Source of the DNA: Pseudomonadota bacterium
Lineage (GTDB): Bacteria > Pseudomonadota > Gammaproteobacteria > Burkholderiales > Burkholderiaceae_C
DNA length: 64,000 nt
Direction: 5' to 3'
Assembly (NCBI GenBank): GCA_023387335.1
Contig: JAEWIF010000055.1
Location: 1 to 64,000, forward strand
The notes below the pieces were generated by a model. The model had not been told where the DNA came from. It was given only the letters and a program-made list of their open reading frames with translations, and searched no databases. Position numbers and translations under genes: made by a program. Below, one piece after another: positions 26,459-33,564 of this stretch. Each line of letters opens with the position of its first letter. Within the stretch, counting starts at the first letter, position 1.

Positions 26459-27787
26459 TCAGATCGTCAGCTTCGCTGTCAGGCCGATCACGTTGGCGCG
26501 GTAGTTGAAATTGGGCAGCGTCGAGTCGCGGCGCTCGTAGCGGTACTGCGCGCCCAGGCTGATGCTGCGGCGGATGGCCCACTCGACGCCGAGCGAACCG
26601 ACGTCGAACTTGTCGGTGCGGCCGGCATCGGTGCTGCCCGTCACGTCCTCGAACTTGCGGTTCTCGTGCTCGTAGCGCAGGTTGACCGTGATCAGCTCGG
26701 TCGCGCGCCAGGTCGGGCCCACGTAGAAGCGGTCGCTGACCGTGTGGCCGCCCGTGCCGAACACGTAGCTGCCCAGGTCGCGCGCGTAGCCGGCGCCCAG
26801 GCTGGTCTTGCCGGTGATCGCCCAGTTCACGCCGAGCGAGCCGACCAGGCCGTCGAAGTCGCGGGTGGGCGCGGCGTCGTGCTCGCGCTTGAGCCAGCCG
26901 AGGCGGCCGTCCAAGGTGGTCTTGGGCGACAGGATCCAGCGGGCCACCACGTCGATCTCGTTGTCGTCGAAATCGGAGGTGATCGGCGCGCCGTCGAACT
27001 TGCCGGTGCCATGGCGGTATCGGACGGCCGCGGTGGAGCCGGTGGCCGGCTCGAACGACAGGCCGATGCGGCCGCTGGTCTGCGACAGGTTGCCGTCCCA
27101 GGCGGTCGGGTCGCTGCTGCGGGTGGTGTTCTGCAGCAGGCCGGCCGTCGCGCGCAGCGAGGCGCCGAGGCGGTAGCCGCCTTCGATCTGCTCGTTGCGC
27201 TCGGTGCGGCGGTTCACGCCGGTCGCCAGGCCGTTGGACGTCACGTCACGGAACTGGCGGCGGTCGGCGCTGGCCACGTAGTCGAAGCGCTCGCCGAAGC
27301 GGCCACGCAGGGCGGCCGAGTAGTTGAACGCGTTGAAGTCCGCGTCGATCTTGTCGTACGTGTAGCGGTCGTACTCGGCGTCCAGCACGATCTCCTGCTG
27401 GCTGTAGCGCTTCTGGAAGCGCAGGCCGAGGCCCAGCCCGGTGATGGTGTCGGAGATCTCGCCACCGTTGGTGCGCAGCACGTTGTCGTCGCGCTCCACG
27501 CCGGCACGGGCGCGGAAGCTGAAGCCCTCGCGCTGGTCGGCGGCCGACGACACGGGGGCGTACGGCTGCGAGATCGACTGCGCGGGCGACACGGGCACGG
27601 TCATGGGCACCACCATGGACGGCGCCATGGGGGTAGCGGCGGACGTCCCCGCCGGCTGGGCGGCGGACTCGCCCAGGATGCCGCCGGGAGGCGACTGGAG
27701 GGTCGTCTGCGCATGCAGCACCGCGGGCAGCAGCAGGCACGCTGCAGCCGTTGCGGTCAACACGGGCCGGAGGGAAGGTTTCTTCAT
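26459..27787 (-). CDS. epsL: EpsL-type outer-membrane beta-barrel protein
   Basis: 442 aa. Signal peptide (LTATAAACLLLPAVLHA) followed by alternating hydrophobic/polar strands and aromatic girdles, for example FSFRARAGVERDDNVLRTNGGEI and RFGERFDYVASADRRQFRDV. It ends in a short strand (VIGLTAKLTI), as expected for a barrel. It resembles the EpsL family found only in eps operons of this type. The likely role is an outer-membrane pore or accessory for polysaccharide secretion; the mechanism is unknown. Confidence 0.82.
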   Translation of the reverse strand: MKKPSLRPVLTATAAACLLLPAVLHAQTTLQSPPGGILGESAAQPAGTSAATPMAPSMVVPMTVPVSPAQSISQPYAPVSSAADQREGFSFRARAGVERDDNVLRTNGGEISDTITGLGLGLRFQKRYSQQEIVLDAEYDRYTYDKIDADFNAFNYSAALRGRFGERFDYVASADRRQFRDVTSNGLATGVNRRTERNEQIEGGYRLGASLRATAGLLQNTTRSSDPTAWDGNLSQTSGRIGLSFEPATGSTAAVRYRHGTGKFDGAPITSDFDDNEIDVVARWILSPKTTLDGRLGWLKREHDAAPTRDFDGLVGSLGVNWAITGKTSLGAGYARDLGSYVFGTGGHTVSDRFYVGPTWRATELITVNLRYEHENRKFEDVTGSTDAGRTDKFDVGSLGVEWAIRRSISLGAQYRYERRDSTLPNFNYRANVIGLTAKLTI

Positions 27788-27891
27788 TGGTGTTCTCTCT
27801 CAGGAGGAACGCCCAGCGCGGCGATCCCACTCATCCTCGGGATGCTCACGCACAGGCTCACGGGCGGACAATGGCTCATTGGTGCTAGTGC

Positions 27892-29352
27892 TCAATAAGC
27901 CGCGCCATCCTTGAACACCAGGCGGATGGTTCTCCACACGATGTAGAGGTCCAGCCGCAGTGACCAGTTTCGCAGATAGTCGAGGTCGCAGCGAATGCGT
28001 GCTTCCATCTTTTCCAGGCAATCGGTCTCGCCGCGATAACCGTTCACCTGGGCCCAGCCCGTGATTCCGGGTTTGACCTTATGGCGGATCATGTAGCTCT
28101 TGATCAGCGGCCGGTAGAACTCGTTGTGCGACACGGCGTGGGGCCGCGGGCCGACGATGCTCATGCGCCCCTGGAGCACGTTGATGAACTGGGGCAGCTC
28201 ATCCATGGACGTCTTGCGCAGGAAGCGCCCCAGCGGGGTGACGCGGGCGTCGTCCTTGCGCGCCTGGGTGACGACGGCGCCGTCCTCGGTCACCGTCATC
28301 GAGCGGAACTTGTAGACGATGATCTCCTGGCCCCACAGCCCGTAGCGGCGCTGGCGGAAGATCACGGGCCCCGGCGAGGTCAGCTTGATGGCCGCGGCGA
28401 TGCCCAGCATCAGCGGCGACAGCAGTAGCAGGATCGCAACAGACAGCACGACGTCGCTGGCCCGCTTGACCACCGCGTTGGGTCCGCGGAAGGGGGTCTC
28501 GCACACCGAGATCACCGGCATGCCGCAGACCGAGTCCATGCGGCCCTGGATCAGGTCGGTCACGAACATGTCCGGAACGAAGTACACCGAGGCGGTCGTG
28601 TCCTTGAGCGTGTCCAGCAGTTGCTTGATGCGCGGCTGCGAGGCCATCGGCAGCGACAGGTAGACCAGCTGCACGTTGTGCTTCTTGACGTAGGTGGCGA
28701 TCTCCTCGATGCGCCCCAGCATCCGGTGGCGCGCGCGGCCGTGGATGCGGTCGGGCGTGCGGTCGTCGAAGAAGCCGAGCAGCTCGACGCCGGTGTAGTG
28801 CGCCATCGACAGCTTGTCGGCCAGCGAACCGCCCTGCTCGTTCATGCCGACCACGACGGCGCGCAGCGGCGGGCCCTGCAGGCGGATCAGCGTCGGCGCG
28901 GCCTGGCGCAGCGCCCAGTGGGCGGCCAGCTGCGAGGCCGGAGCCAGCCACAGCCAGTTCATCACCACCTCGCGCGAGAAGTCGTCCAGCGCATCGATGG
29001 CGTAGCCCGTGGCCAGCAGCAGCCCGCAGGTCCAGGCCCAGGCCAGCACGGTGTCGGCGACCACGCGGGCGGCCGAAGCGCGCAGCTGCGGCCTTCCGGG
29101 ATACACCAGCGCGAACGCCACGATCGACAGGCCCAGCCAGCGGGGCGTCATCTCGCCCTCGACCACCCACACCAGCAGCCACAGCGACAGCACCGTCGCC
29201 AGCGGCTCCACGAACGTCTCGAATGCCCGCAGCAGCCGGCTGTGGCTGAAGACGGCCGGGCCCGGCAGGGCAGGCGCCGGCGGGGGCGCTGCCGTGGCGG
29301 AGCCGGCCGACGCAGCGGAGGCGGCGCCGAGCACGCGTTCGGCTTCAGGCAT
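27892..29352 (-). CDS. epsB: Undecaprenyl-phosphate glucose phosphotransferase
   Basis: 486 aa. Four or five N-terminal membrane helices, then a CoA-binding-like central domain (LRAVVVGMNEQGGSLADKL), a further helix (VVLSVAILLLLSPLMLGIAA) and the bacterial sugar transferase domain. That domain has GPVIFRQRRYG, YKFRSM, KTSMDELPQ, VGPRPHAV and KPGITGWAQVNG. It starts each repeat unit by attaching a sugar phosphate, usually glucose-1-P, to undecaprenyl phosphate. Its ATG lies eight bases inside the end of epsA, so the regulator and first enzyme are coupled. Confidence 0.93.
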   Translation of the reverse strand: MPEAERVLGAASAASAGSATAAPPPAPALPGPAVFSHSRLLRAFETFVEPLATVLSLWLLVWVVEGEMTPRWLGLSIVAFALVYPGRPQLRASAARVVADTVLAWAWTCGLLLATGYAIDALDDFSREVVMNWLWLAPASQLAAHWALRQAAPTLIRLQGPPLRAVVVGMNEQGGSLADKLSMAHYTGVELLGFFDDRTPDRIHGRARHRMLGRIEEIATYVKKHNVQLVYLSLPMASQPRIKQLLDTLKDTTASVYFVPDMFVTDLIQGRMDSVCGMPVISVCETPFRGPNAVVKRASDVVLSVAILLLLSPLMLGIAAAIKLTSPGPVIFRQRRYGLWGQEIIVYKFRSMTVTEDGAVVTQARKDDARVTPLGRFLRKTSMDELPQFINVLQGRMSIVGPRPHAVSHNEFYRPLIKSYMIRHKVKPGITGWAQVNGYRGETDCLEKMEARIRCDLDYLRNWSLRLDLYIVWRTIRLVFKDGAAY

Positions 29353-30136
29353 ATGCGGCCATCCGGGTGAGCTTGGCCACGGCCTGGGCGCGGTTGGTCA
29401 CGTCCAGCTTGCTGAAGATGCTCTTCATGTGGTTCTTCACCGTGAACTCGCTGATGTGCAGGATGCAGCCGATCTCGGGGTTGGTCTTGCCCATGGCGAC
29501 CCACACCATGATCTGGCGCTCGCGCTCGGACAGCTGGCCGAGGCGCACCACCATCTGCTCGACCTGGGTGCGCTCGGCACCCGGCTGGCGCATCGGCGCC
29601 GGCGGCATGCGGCGCAGCGCGGAATCGATGAAGGGCACCAGCAGCTTGAGCGCGGCGGCGCCGCCGGCCGGGGCGAGGTCGCAGCTCAGGGCCGCGAAGA
29701 TGCGTTCGCCGCCCAGGCGGGTGTCGCCCACGCCGTGCACCAGCGCGGTCTGCATGCCGGGCGTGCCGGGCGCGGGGGCCCAGCCCTGGCCGGCTTCGCC
29801 GAGCAGCTGGCCGCAGCCGCTGATGTCCAGCTGGCAGGGCTGCGAGAGCGCGGCCGCCCAGCAGTCGCGGAAGTAGTTGACCAGCGGCGCGATGCGCGAG
29901 GCCGGGCACAGGTGGGTGCGCAGGCCGGGCAGGCTGGAGACGATGTCGTACTGCAGGTCGCCGGAGCGGAAGTCGCCCCAGCCGACCAGCAGGATGTCGT
30001 GCGGCAGCCAGCGCTGCACGTCGCCCTGCAGCCAGCGCCACAGGTCGGCGTGGCTGCGGAGTTGGGCGCCCTCGCCCGCGATCTTCAGGAATTGCACCGG
30101 ATCGACGTCCGGGGTGGCTGCAGCGATGGTGCTCAT
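29345..30136 (-). CDS. epsA: LuxR-type transcriptional regulator EpsA
   Basis: 263 aa. C-terminal LuxR/FixJ helix-turn-helix at about residues 195-255 (LSERERQIMVWVAMGKTNPEIG, EFTVKNHMKSIFSKLDVTNRAQAV). The N-terminal portion (about 10-185) has no receiver aspartate motif and looks like a separate sensor domain of the EpsA family. First gene of the eps operon; probably activates it. The upstream 500 bases hold inverted repeats that may be its binding sites. The signal sensed is unknown. Confidence 0.85.
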   Translation of the reverse strand: MSTIAAATPDVDPVQFLKIAGEGAQLRSHADLWRWLQGDVQRWLPHDILLVGWGDFRSGDLQYDIVSSLPGLRTHLCPASRIAPLVNYFRDCWAAALSQPCQLDISGCGQLLGEAGQGWAPAPGTPGMQTALVHGVGDTRLGGERIFAALSCDLAPAGGAAALKLLVPFIDSALRRMPPAPMRQPGAERTQVEQMVVRLGQLSERERQIMVWVAMGKTNPEIGCILHISEFTVKNHMKSIFSKLDVTNRAQAVAKLTRMAAYA

Positions 30137-30188
30137 CTCTTCTCTCCCACTTTCATTGGCCGTTCCCGGCCGTCATGAATCGAAACAG

Positions 30189-30317
30189 TTATTTCGTGCT
30201 TTCCGCATGTACGCGGGTGACGCTTGTTTGCGGCCCGAAACCGCATGTAGCCAGCGTTGCCGAACCGCCACGAAACGCTTGACAGTCCATATCCGACATG
30301 GATCCGGTGTCCTTCAT
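30189..30317 (-). CDS. Candidate 42-aa leader ORF upstream of epsA
   Basis: Starts at an ATG preceded by GGAGGACAAGGA, a strong ribosome-binding sequence unusual among the genes here. It encodes MKDTGSMSDMDCQAF... and ends 52 bases before epsA. No signal peptide or known domain. It might be a leader peptide or simply chance. The Shine-Dalgarno sequence is the main argument; base composition is lower in GC than its neighbours. Confidence 0.35.
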   Translation of the reverse strand: MKDTGSMSDMDCQAFRGGSATLATCGFGPQTSVTRVHAESTK

Positions 30318-30636
30318 TCCTTGTCCTCCCCGCGATGTCCGGCGATGAGTGATGGTGTGAAAAATGGACATGTCCCGGAGGTAGGCTCCGCCCGGAGTTC
30401 TGTGTCGGTTCAGGCGCAACCGCGTGTCCGAGAATTCCGACACGGCAGCGGCGTAACACGGCTTGGCAAGGCGCTACGAGGTGCGAGGGAGATCGAGGAA
30501 GTGTTTTGCACCTGCGCCGCAGTCGGACAAGGATGACAAGCTGTGCAGGAGCGCAGGCCGAGTGGCTCGGCCGTTCGCGGCGGCGACGCGGGGATGAGGA
30601 AAAGGGATGCGGAACGCGGCCGTGGGCCGCGGCCGT
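30318..30636 (-). promoter_or_regulatory. Regulatory region upstream of epsA
   Basis: This 319-base stretch holds three symmetric sequences: GGACATGTCC (30366-30375), CGGAG-N5-CTCCG (about 30376-30390), and GTGTC-N10-GACAC around an EcoRI-like GAATTC core (30424-30443). The first is identical to a palindrome before ada-alkA. These are candidate EpsA or other regulator sites. No other gene is supported in the stretch. Confidence 0.35.
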
Positions 30637-30945
30637 TCAGAAGCGGGGCAGGTCGCCCAGGCTGCGGCCGGGCTCGTCCTCGTCGAGGGCCAGCGTCTCG
30701 GTACCCTCGGGCAGCACGTCGACCTTGACCTCGGGCCCGGGCTCCAGCCCGCCCTCGTCGTCGGGGAACATGCTGATCACGGTGTCGCCCTCGACCAGGC
30801 GATCGACCACCTCCGTCACCCGGGTGGGCGAGGGGCGCAGGTCCCAGCGGGCGCTGCGCGAATCGATGAGGCCCATCATGGCCTCGACGATCTGCGAGCC
30901 CACGTAGCGGACCGCGGTGATGCCGTAGGTGGCTTTCTCGAGCAT
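30637..30945 (-). CDS. Small protein of unknown function
   Basis: 102 aa from the ATG at 30945 (MLEKATYGITAVRYVGSQIVEAMMG). The sequence is acidic toward the end (DEDEPGRSLGDLPRF) and has no membrane segment. A longer frame reaches 31062, but its N terminus is arginine-rich and looks non-coding. I do not recognise the family. Phrases such as VVDRLVEGDTVISMFPDDEGG look like genuine coding sequence. It stands between the eps regulatory region and a divergent nuclease-like gene. Confidence 0.55.
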   Translation of the reverse strand: MLEKATYGITAVRYVGSQIVEAMMGLIDSRSARWDLRPSPTRVTEVVDRLVEGDTVISMFPDDEGGLEPGPEVKVDVLPEGTETLALDEDEPGRSLGDLPRF

Positions 30946-31084
30946 GGCTGCATTCTGGAAAGCCGCGCCAGCGCTCCGATCAGCCAATCGCGACAACATG
31001 CGTGGGAGGGTGCCTACGGTTTCGGCCCGCCGAGGCGCCGCGCGGAGTGCGAGCCGGCGCACCGTGGCCTACACTGCGCCTCCC

Positions 31085-31834
31085 ATGGCCGCCGCCGACG
31101 CCTCCTCCTCGCCCGTGCTGGGCCGTGCGCACGCGCGGCGCCTGCGCGAGGTCTACCGCTCGGCCGGCTGGCCGTGCCAGGACCTGCTGGAGATCGAACT
31201 CGTCGCCGCCGGCCTGCTCGACCGCGTGCTCTCGGCCTCCGGGCACGAGACCCTGCGCGTGACGCAGGCGGGCATGCAGCTGCTGGCCGACACGCTCGCG
31301 GGCAATCGCGCCCGCCTCTCCGCGCACGAGGCGCTGGTGGAACGGGTGGCGCTGGAGATGGGTCGCGCGGGCCGCGTCGCGTGGCGCAACCTCACGCTGC
31401 GCGCGCAGGTGCCCACCGACGACGCATCGGCGCCGGCGCAGTGGTGCATGGCGCGCCCCGACGTCTTCTCGATCCGCAACACCTCGGTGGCGGAGTACGT
31501 CGAGCCGGTGGTGCACGAAGTGAAGGTGCGCCGCGCCGACCTGCTCGCGGACCTGCGGCAATCCTCCAAGCGCGAGGCCTACCTGGATCTGGGCGAGTGC
31601 TGGTACGTGCTGGGGAGCGATGCGCGCGGACGCTGCATCGCTTCGCCGGACGAAGTGCCTTCGTCGTGCGGCGTGCTGGTGGTGGAGGCGGGCCGCCTGG
31701 TGGTCGCGCGCGCGGCCCCCCGCGCACGCCGCAGCGCCCTGCCCTTCGGCGTCTGGATGGCGCTCGCCAAGGCCACGCCGGTGGCGGGCCTCGACGAGGA
31801 TTGCCAGGGGTTGCTGGCGGCGAACGACGGCTGA
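31085..31834 (+). CDS. PD-(D/E)XK nuclease-like protein
   Basis: 249 aa. The central segment RPDVFSIRNTSVAEYVEPVVHEVKVRRADL has an Asp, then the E-x-K core (HEVKVRR). It is followed by KREAYLDLGECWYVL, the layout of MmcB-like and other restriction-endonuclease-fold proteins. The N-terminal part (about 20-80) looks like a winged-helix (LEIELVAAGLLDRVL, RVTQAGMQLLA). Family membership is by motif only. Possible role in DNA repair or modification. The gene stands alone, divergent from the 102-aa gene. Confidence 0.65.
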   Translation: MAAADASSSPVLGRAHARRLREVYRSAGWPCQDLLEIELVAAGLLDRVLSASGHETLRVTQAGMQLLADTLAGNRARLSAHEALVERVALEMGRAGRVAWRNLTLRAQVPTDDASAPAQWCMARPDVFSIRNTSVAEYVEPVVHEVKVRRADLLADLRQSSKREAYLDLGECWYVLGSDARGRCIASPDEVPSSCGVLVVEAGRLVVARAAPRARRSALPFGVWMALAKATPVAGLDEDCQGLLAANDG

Positions 31835-31840
31835 CGCCGC

Positions 31841-31999
31841 CTACTGCTTCGGATGCTCCGAATGCCCCGAGTCGGGCTCGGGCTTGTGGTGCTTCTCCGG
31901 GTCCTTGGGCTGCTGGTGCGCAGGCTCCGGATTGACCGGCTTGGCCGGCTCGGTGGGCTCCGGGGCCGGGGCGGGCACGGTGCCGCCGGGCGTGCTCAT
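31841..31999 (-). CDS. Pro/Glu/His-rich micro-protein, fourth in a tandem set
   Basis: 52 aa: starts MSTPGGTVPAPAPEPTEPAK and ends HHKPEPDSGHSEHPKQ. Low-complexity, intrinsically disordered, charged, with no signal peptide or helix. Its ATG overlaps the stop of the preceding small gene (ATGA), so it should be translated by coupling. It belongs with three similar short genes running from 32503 down to 31841. Function unknown; His-rich tail could bind metal, which is speculation. Confidence 0.6.
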   Translation of the reverse strand: MSTPGGTVPAPAPEPTEPAKPVNPEPAHQQPKDPEKHHKPEPDSGHSEHPKQ

Positions 32000-32154
32000 G
32001 GCTGGCGCGGCGCGATCTCGGTGTTGCGCGCGGCCTCCTCCGGATCCTCGTTCGACGGCGTGGGGATGTCCTCCTCCGTCGCCAGTTCCGGCTCCTCCCG
32101 GTCCAGGCGCGGGATGCCGGTCGGGTTCGCGATGCTCGTGGGGCGCTTCTCCAT
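31996..32154 (-). CDS. Acidic disordered micro-protein, third in a tandem set
   Basis: 52 aa: starts MEKRPTSIANPTGIPRLDRE and is rich in Glu, Pro and Asp afterward (ELATEEDIPTPSNEDPEEAA). GAGGA lies about eight bases before the ATG. The composition is unlike a shadow frame. Overlaps the next gene by four bases. No recognisable family; IANPTGIPRLDRE might be a short conserved motif, since NP.R.PVEPE occurs in the neighbour. Confidence 0.6.
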   Translation of the reverse strand: MEKRPTSIANPTGIPRLDREEPELATEEDIPTPSNEDPEEAARNTEIAPRQP

Positions 32155-32171
32155 CGGGGGTCCTCTTTCGT

Positions 32172-32333
32172 TCAGGGCGAGGGTTTGTGGCTGACCGGGT
32201 GGGGGTCCTCCGGCTCGATCGGCGGTTCCACCGGACCGAACTCCGGCTCCACCGGCAACCGGGTCGGGTTGGGCGTGCCGGGATTGGTGCCCGGCTCCAT
32301 CCGGTCTTCGGGTTCGACGGGGTGGGTGGCCAT
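32172..32333 (-). CDS. Proline/glutamate-rich micro-protein, second in a tandem set
   Basis: 53 aa: MATHPVEPEDRMEPGTNPGT then repeats of VEPE and PVEPPIEPEDPHP. The ATG shares one base with the stop of the upstream small gene (TGATG). Disordered, acidic, without cysteine or membrane segment. A start at 32354 would be 60 aa, but overlap coupling favours 32333. Function unknown. Confidence 0.6.
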   Translation of the reverse strand: MATHPVEPEDRMEPGTNPGTPNPTRLPVEPEFGPVEPPIEPEDPHPVSHKPSP

Positions 32334-32503
32334 CAGAAATCGCTCTTGATCCACAGCGCGGGATCGATCGGCCCGACCGGCTGGCCCGGGACGACCGGCT
32401 TGGGTTGCGCCTCCGCGCGCTGCGGCGGCGAGAAGCCGTCGTCGAGCTGCGGCGAAGCAGGCTCGGCCGGGTGCAGGCTGGGGTCGACTTGGTAAGGGAT
32501 CAT
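32333..32503 (-). CDS. Small proline-rich protein, first in a tandem set
   Basis: 56 aa: MIPYQVDPSLHPAEPASPQL ... PVGPIDPALWIKSDF. GAGGA precedes the ATG at a normal distance. Proline-rich and probably unfolded, ending in a hydrophobic/aromatic tail that may dock to a partner. It heads a run of four overlapping short genes. No family recognised. Confidence 0.6.
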   Translation of the reverse strand: MIPYQVDPSLHPAEPASPQLDDGFSPPQRAEAQPKPVVPGQPVGPIDPALWIKSDF

Positions 32504-32592
32504 GGGCGTCCTCGTTGGCCCATGGTCGCGGCGGCGCGCGACGCAGTCGCTCGGCGCAGACGCCTAAACGCTGTCGGCGCGGGCCGACGGCT

Positions 32593-32880
32593 TCAGGCGC
32601 TTTCCTTGATCTTCTCTTCCTGTTCGCGCTCGGCGTCCCGGCGCACGGACTGGCTGGGGTCGTGCGTGAAGGGCATGCGCGGCAGGCCGATCAGCGCCTG
32701 CAGGGTGGCATGGGCCCGATCCATGTCGGCGCCGATCATCGCCAGGGCCACCTCGTGGCCGGGCTCGTTCTTGGCGATCTCGACATAGGCGGCGCGAAGG
32801 CGCTCGTAGTCTTCCTCGGCGCGCGCCACTTCCTGCTGGGCGGCCAGCATCTTGGCGTAGTCGGCACGGCTGTATCGCAT
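32593..32880 (-). CDS. Helical small protein of unknown function
   Basis: 95 aa, predicted mostly alpha-helical with a charged N-terminal half (AKMLAAQQEVARAEEDYERLRAAYVEIAK) and a strongly charged tail (RRDAEREQEEKIKESA). No membrane segment. TTGTCCTACAA lies about 35 bases upstream on the same strand, similar to elements before the glycan genes. Family not recognised. Separate from, but on the same strand as, the micro-protein set downstream. Confidence 0.6.
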   Translation of the reverse strand: MRYSRADYAKMLAAQQEVARAEEDYERLRAAYVEIAKNEPGHEVALAMIGADMDRAHATLQALIGLPRMPFTHDPSQSVRRDAEREQEEKIKESA

Positions 32881-32934
32881 GCACCCACTGTAGGCATGCC
32901 CCAGCGCGGCCGTTGTAGGACAAGGCGCGCCGAC

Positions 32935-33453
32935 TCAGTAGGCGTTGGCGGCCACGCTCGGCGCCGCGGCGCCCGGTTTCATGCTGCCGTCGGGCTGCGG
33001 CACCGCGATGGGCGCCACTTCCACCGCCGCCAGCCCCTGCTCGCGGCTGAGCCCGATCTTCTCGGCGGTCGCCGGCGACAGGTCCACGATGCGTCCGTCC
33101 ACGTACGGACCGCGGTCCTGGATGGTCACCACCGCGCTCTGGCCGTTCTCGAGGTTGGTCACCAGCGCCCTGGTGCCCAGCGGCAGCGTCTTGCTCGCGG
33201 CGTTGTCGTCGCGCGGGTTCATCGGCGTGCCGTCGGCCATCTTGCGGCCGTTGAACTGGCGCGCGTAGAACGAGGCCTTGCCGACCTGCTTGCGGCCCGA
33301 GTGGTCGAGCTTGTGGCCCTTGGCGGCCGGATGGTTGGGCTTGGGCGGCGGCTTGGCGGTCGTCTGGGCGGCCGCGATGGACAGGCCGGCCGCGGCGATG
33401 ACGGCGACGAAGGCGTTGCGGATGCGAAGGCAATGAAGGGACCGGGGACTCAT
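32935..33453 (-). CDS. RlpA-like septal ring/DPBB-domain protein
   Basis: 172 aa. Signal peptide (VAVIAAAGLSIAAAQ), then the double-psi beta-barrel: GKASFYARQFNGRKMADGTPMN, TLPLGTRALVTNLENG, and IQDRGPYVDGRIVDLSPATAEKIG. RlpA-type enzymes cleave peptidoglycan lacking peptide side chains, or are related lytic transglycosylases. The Asp in DRGP and the H-replacing positions match the family in part. No lipobox and no SPOR domain, so it is shorter than E. coli RlpA. Exported to the periplasm. Confidence 0.85.
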   Translation of the reverse strand: MSPRSLHCLRIRNAFVAVIAAAGLSIAAAQTTAKPPPKPNHPAAKGHKLDHSGRKQVGKASFYARQFNGRKMADGTPMNPRDDNAASKTLPLGTRALVTNLENGQSAVVTIQDRGPYVDGRIVDLSPATAEKIGLSREQGLAAVEVAPIAVPQPDGSMKPGAAAPSVAANAY

Positions 33454-33564
33454 GGTTGTACCGGTCCAGTCTGCCCAAGCCGCGGCCGCGCAAAGTCGGC
33501 CGAGCGCGGCAATGGGCGTAGGAAAGGGTGGCTCGGCGTCGGCGCCCGCCGCCGGGCTCAGGCG

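Noticed and set aside
30133..30459. A 108-codon minus-strand frame over the epsA upstream region
   Set aside because: No ribosome-binding site and it runs into the epsA start in another frame; the 42-codon ORF with a good site is preferred.
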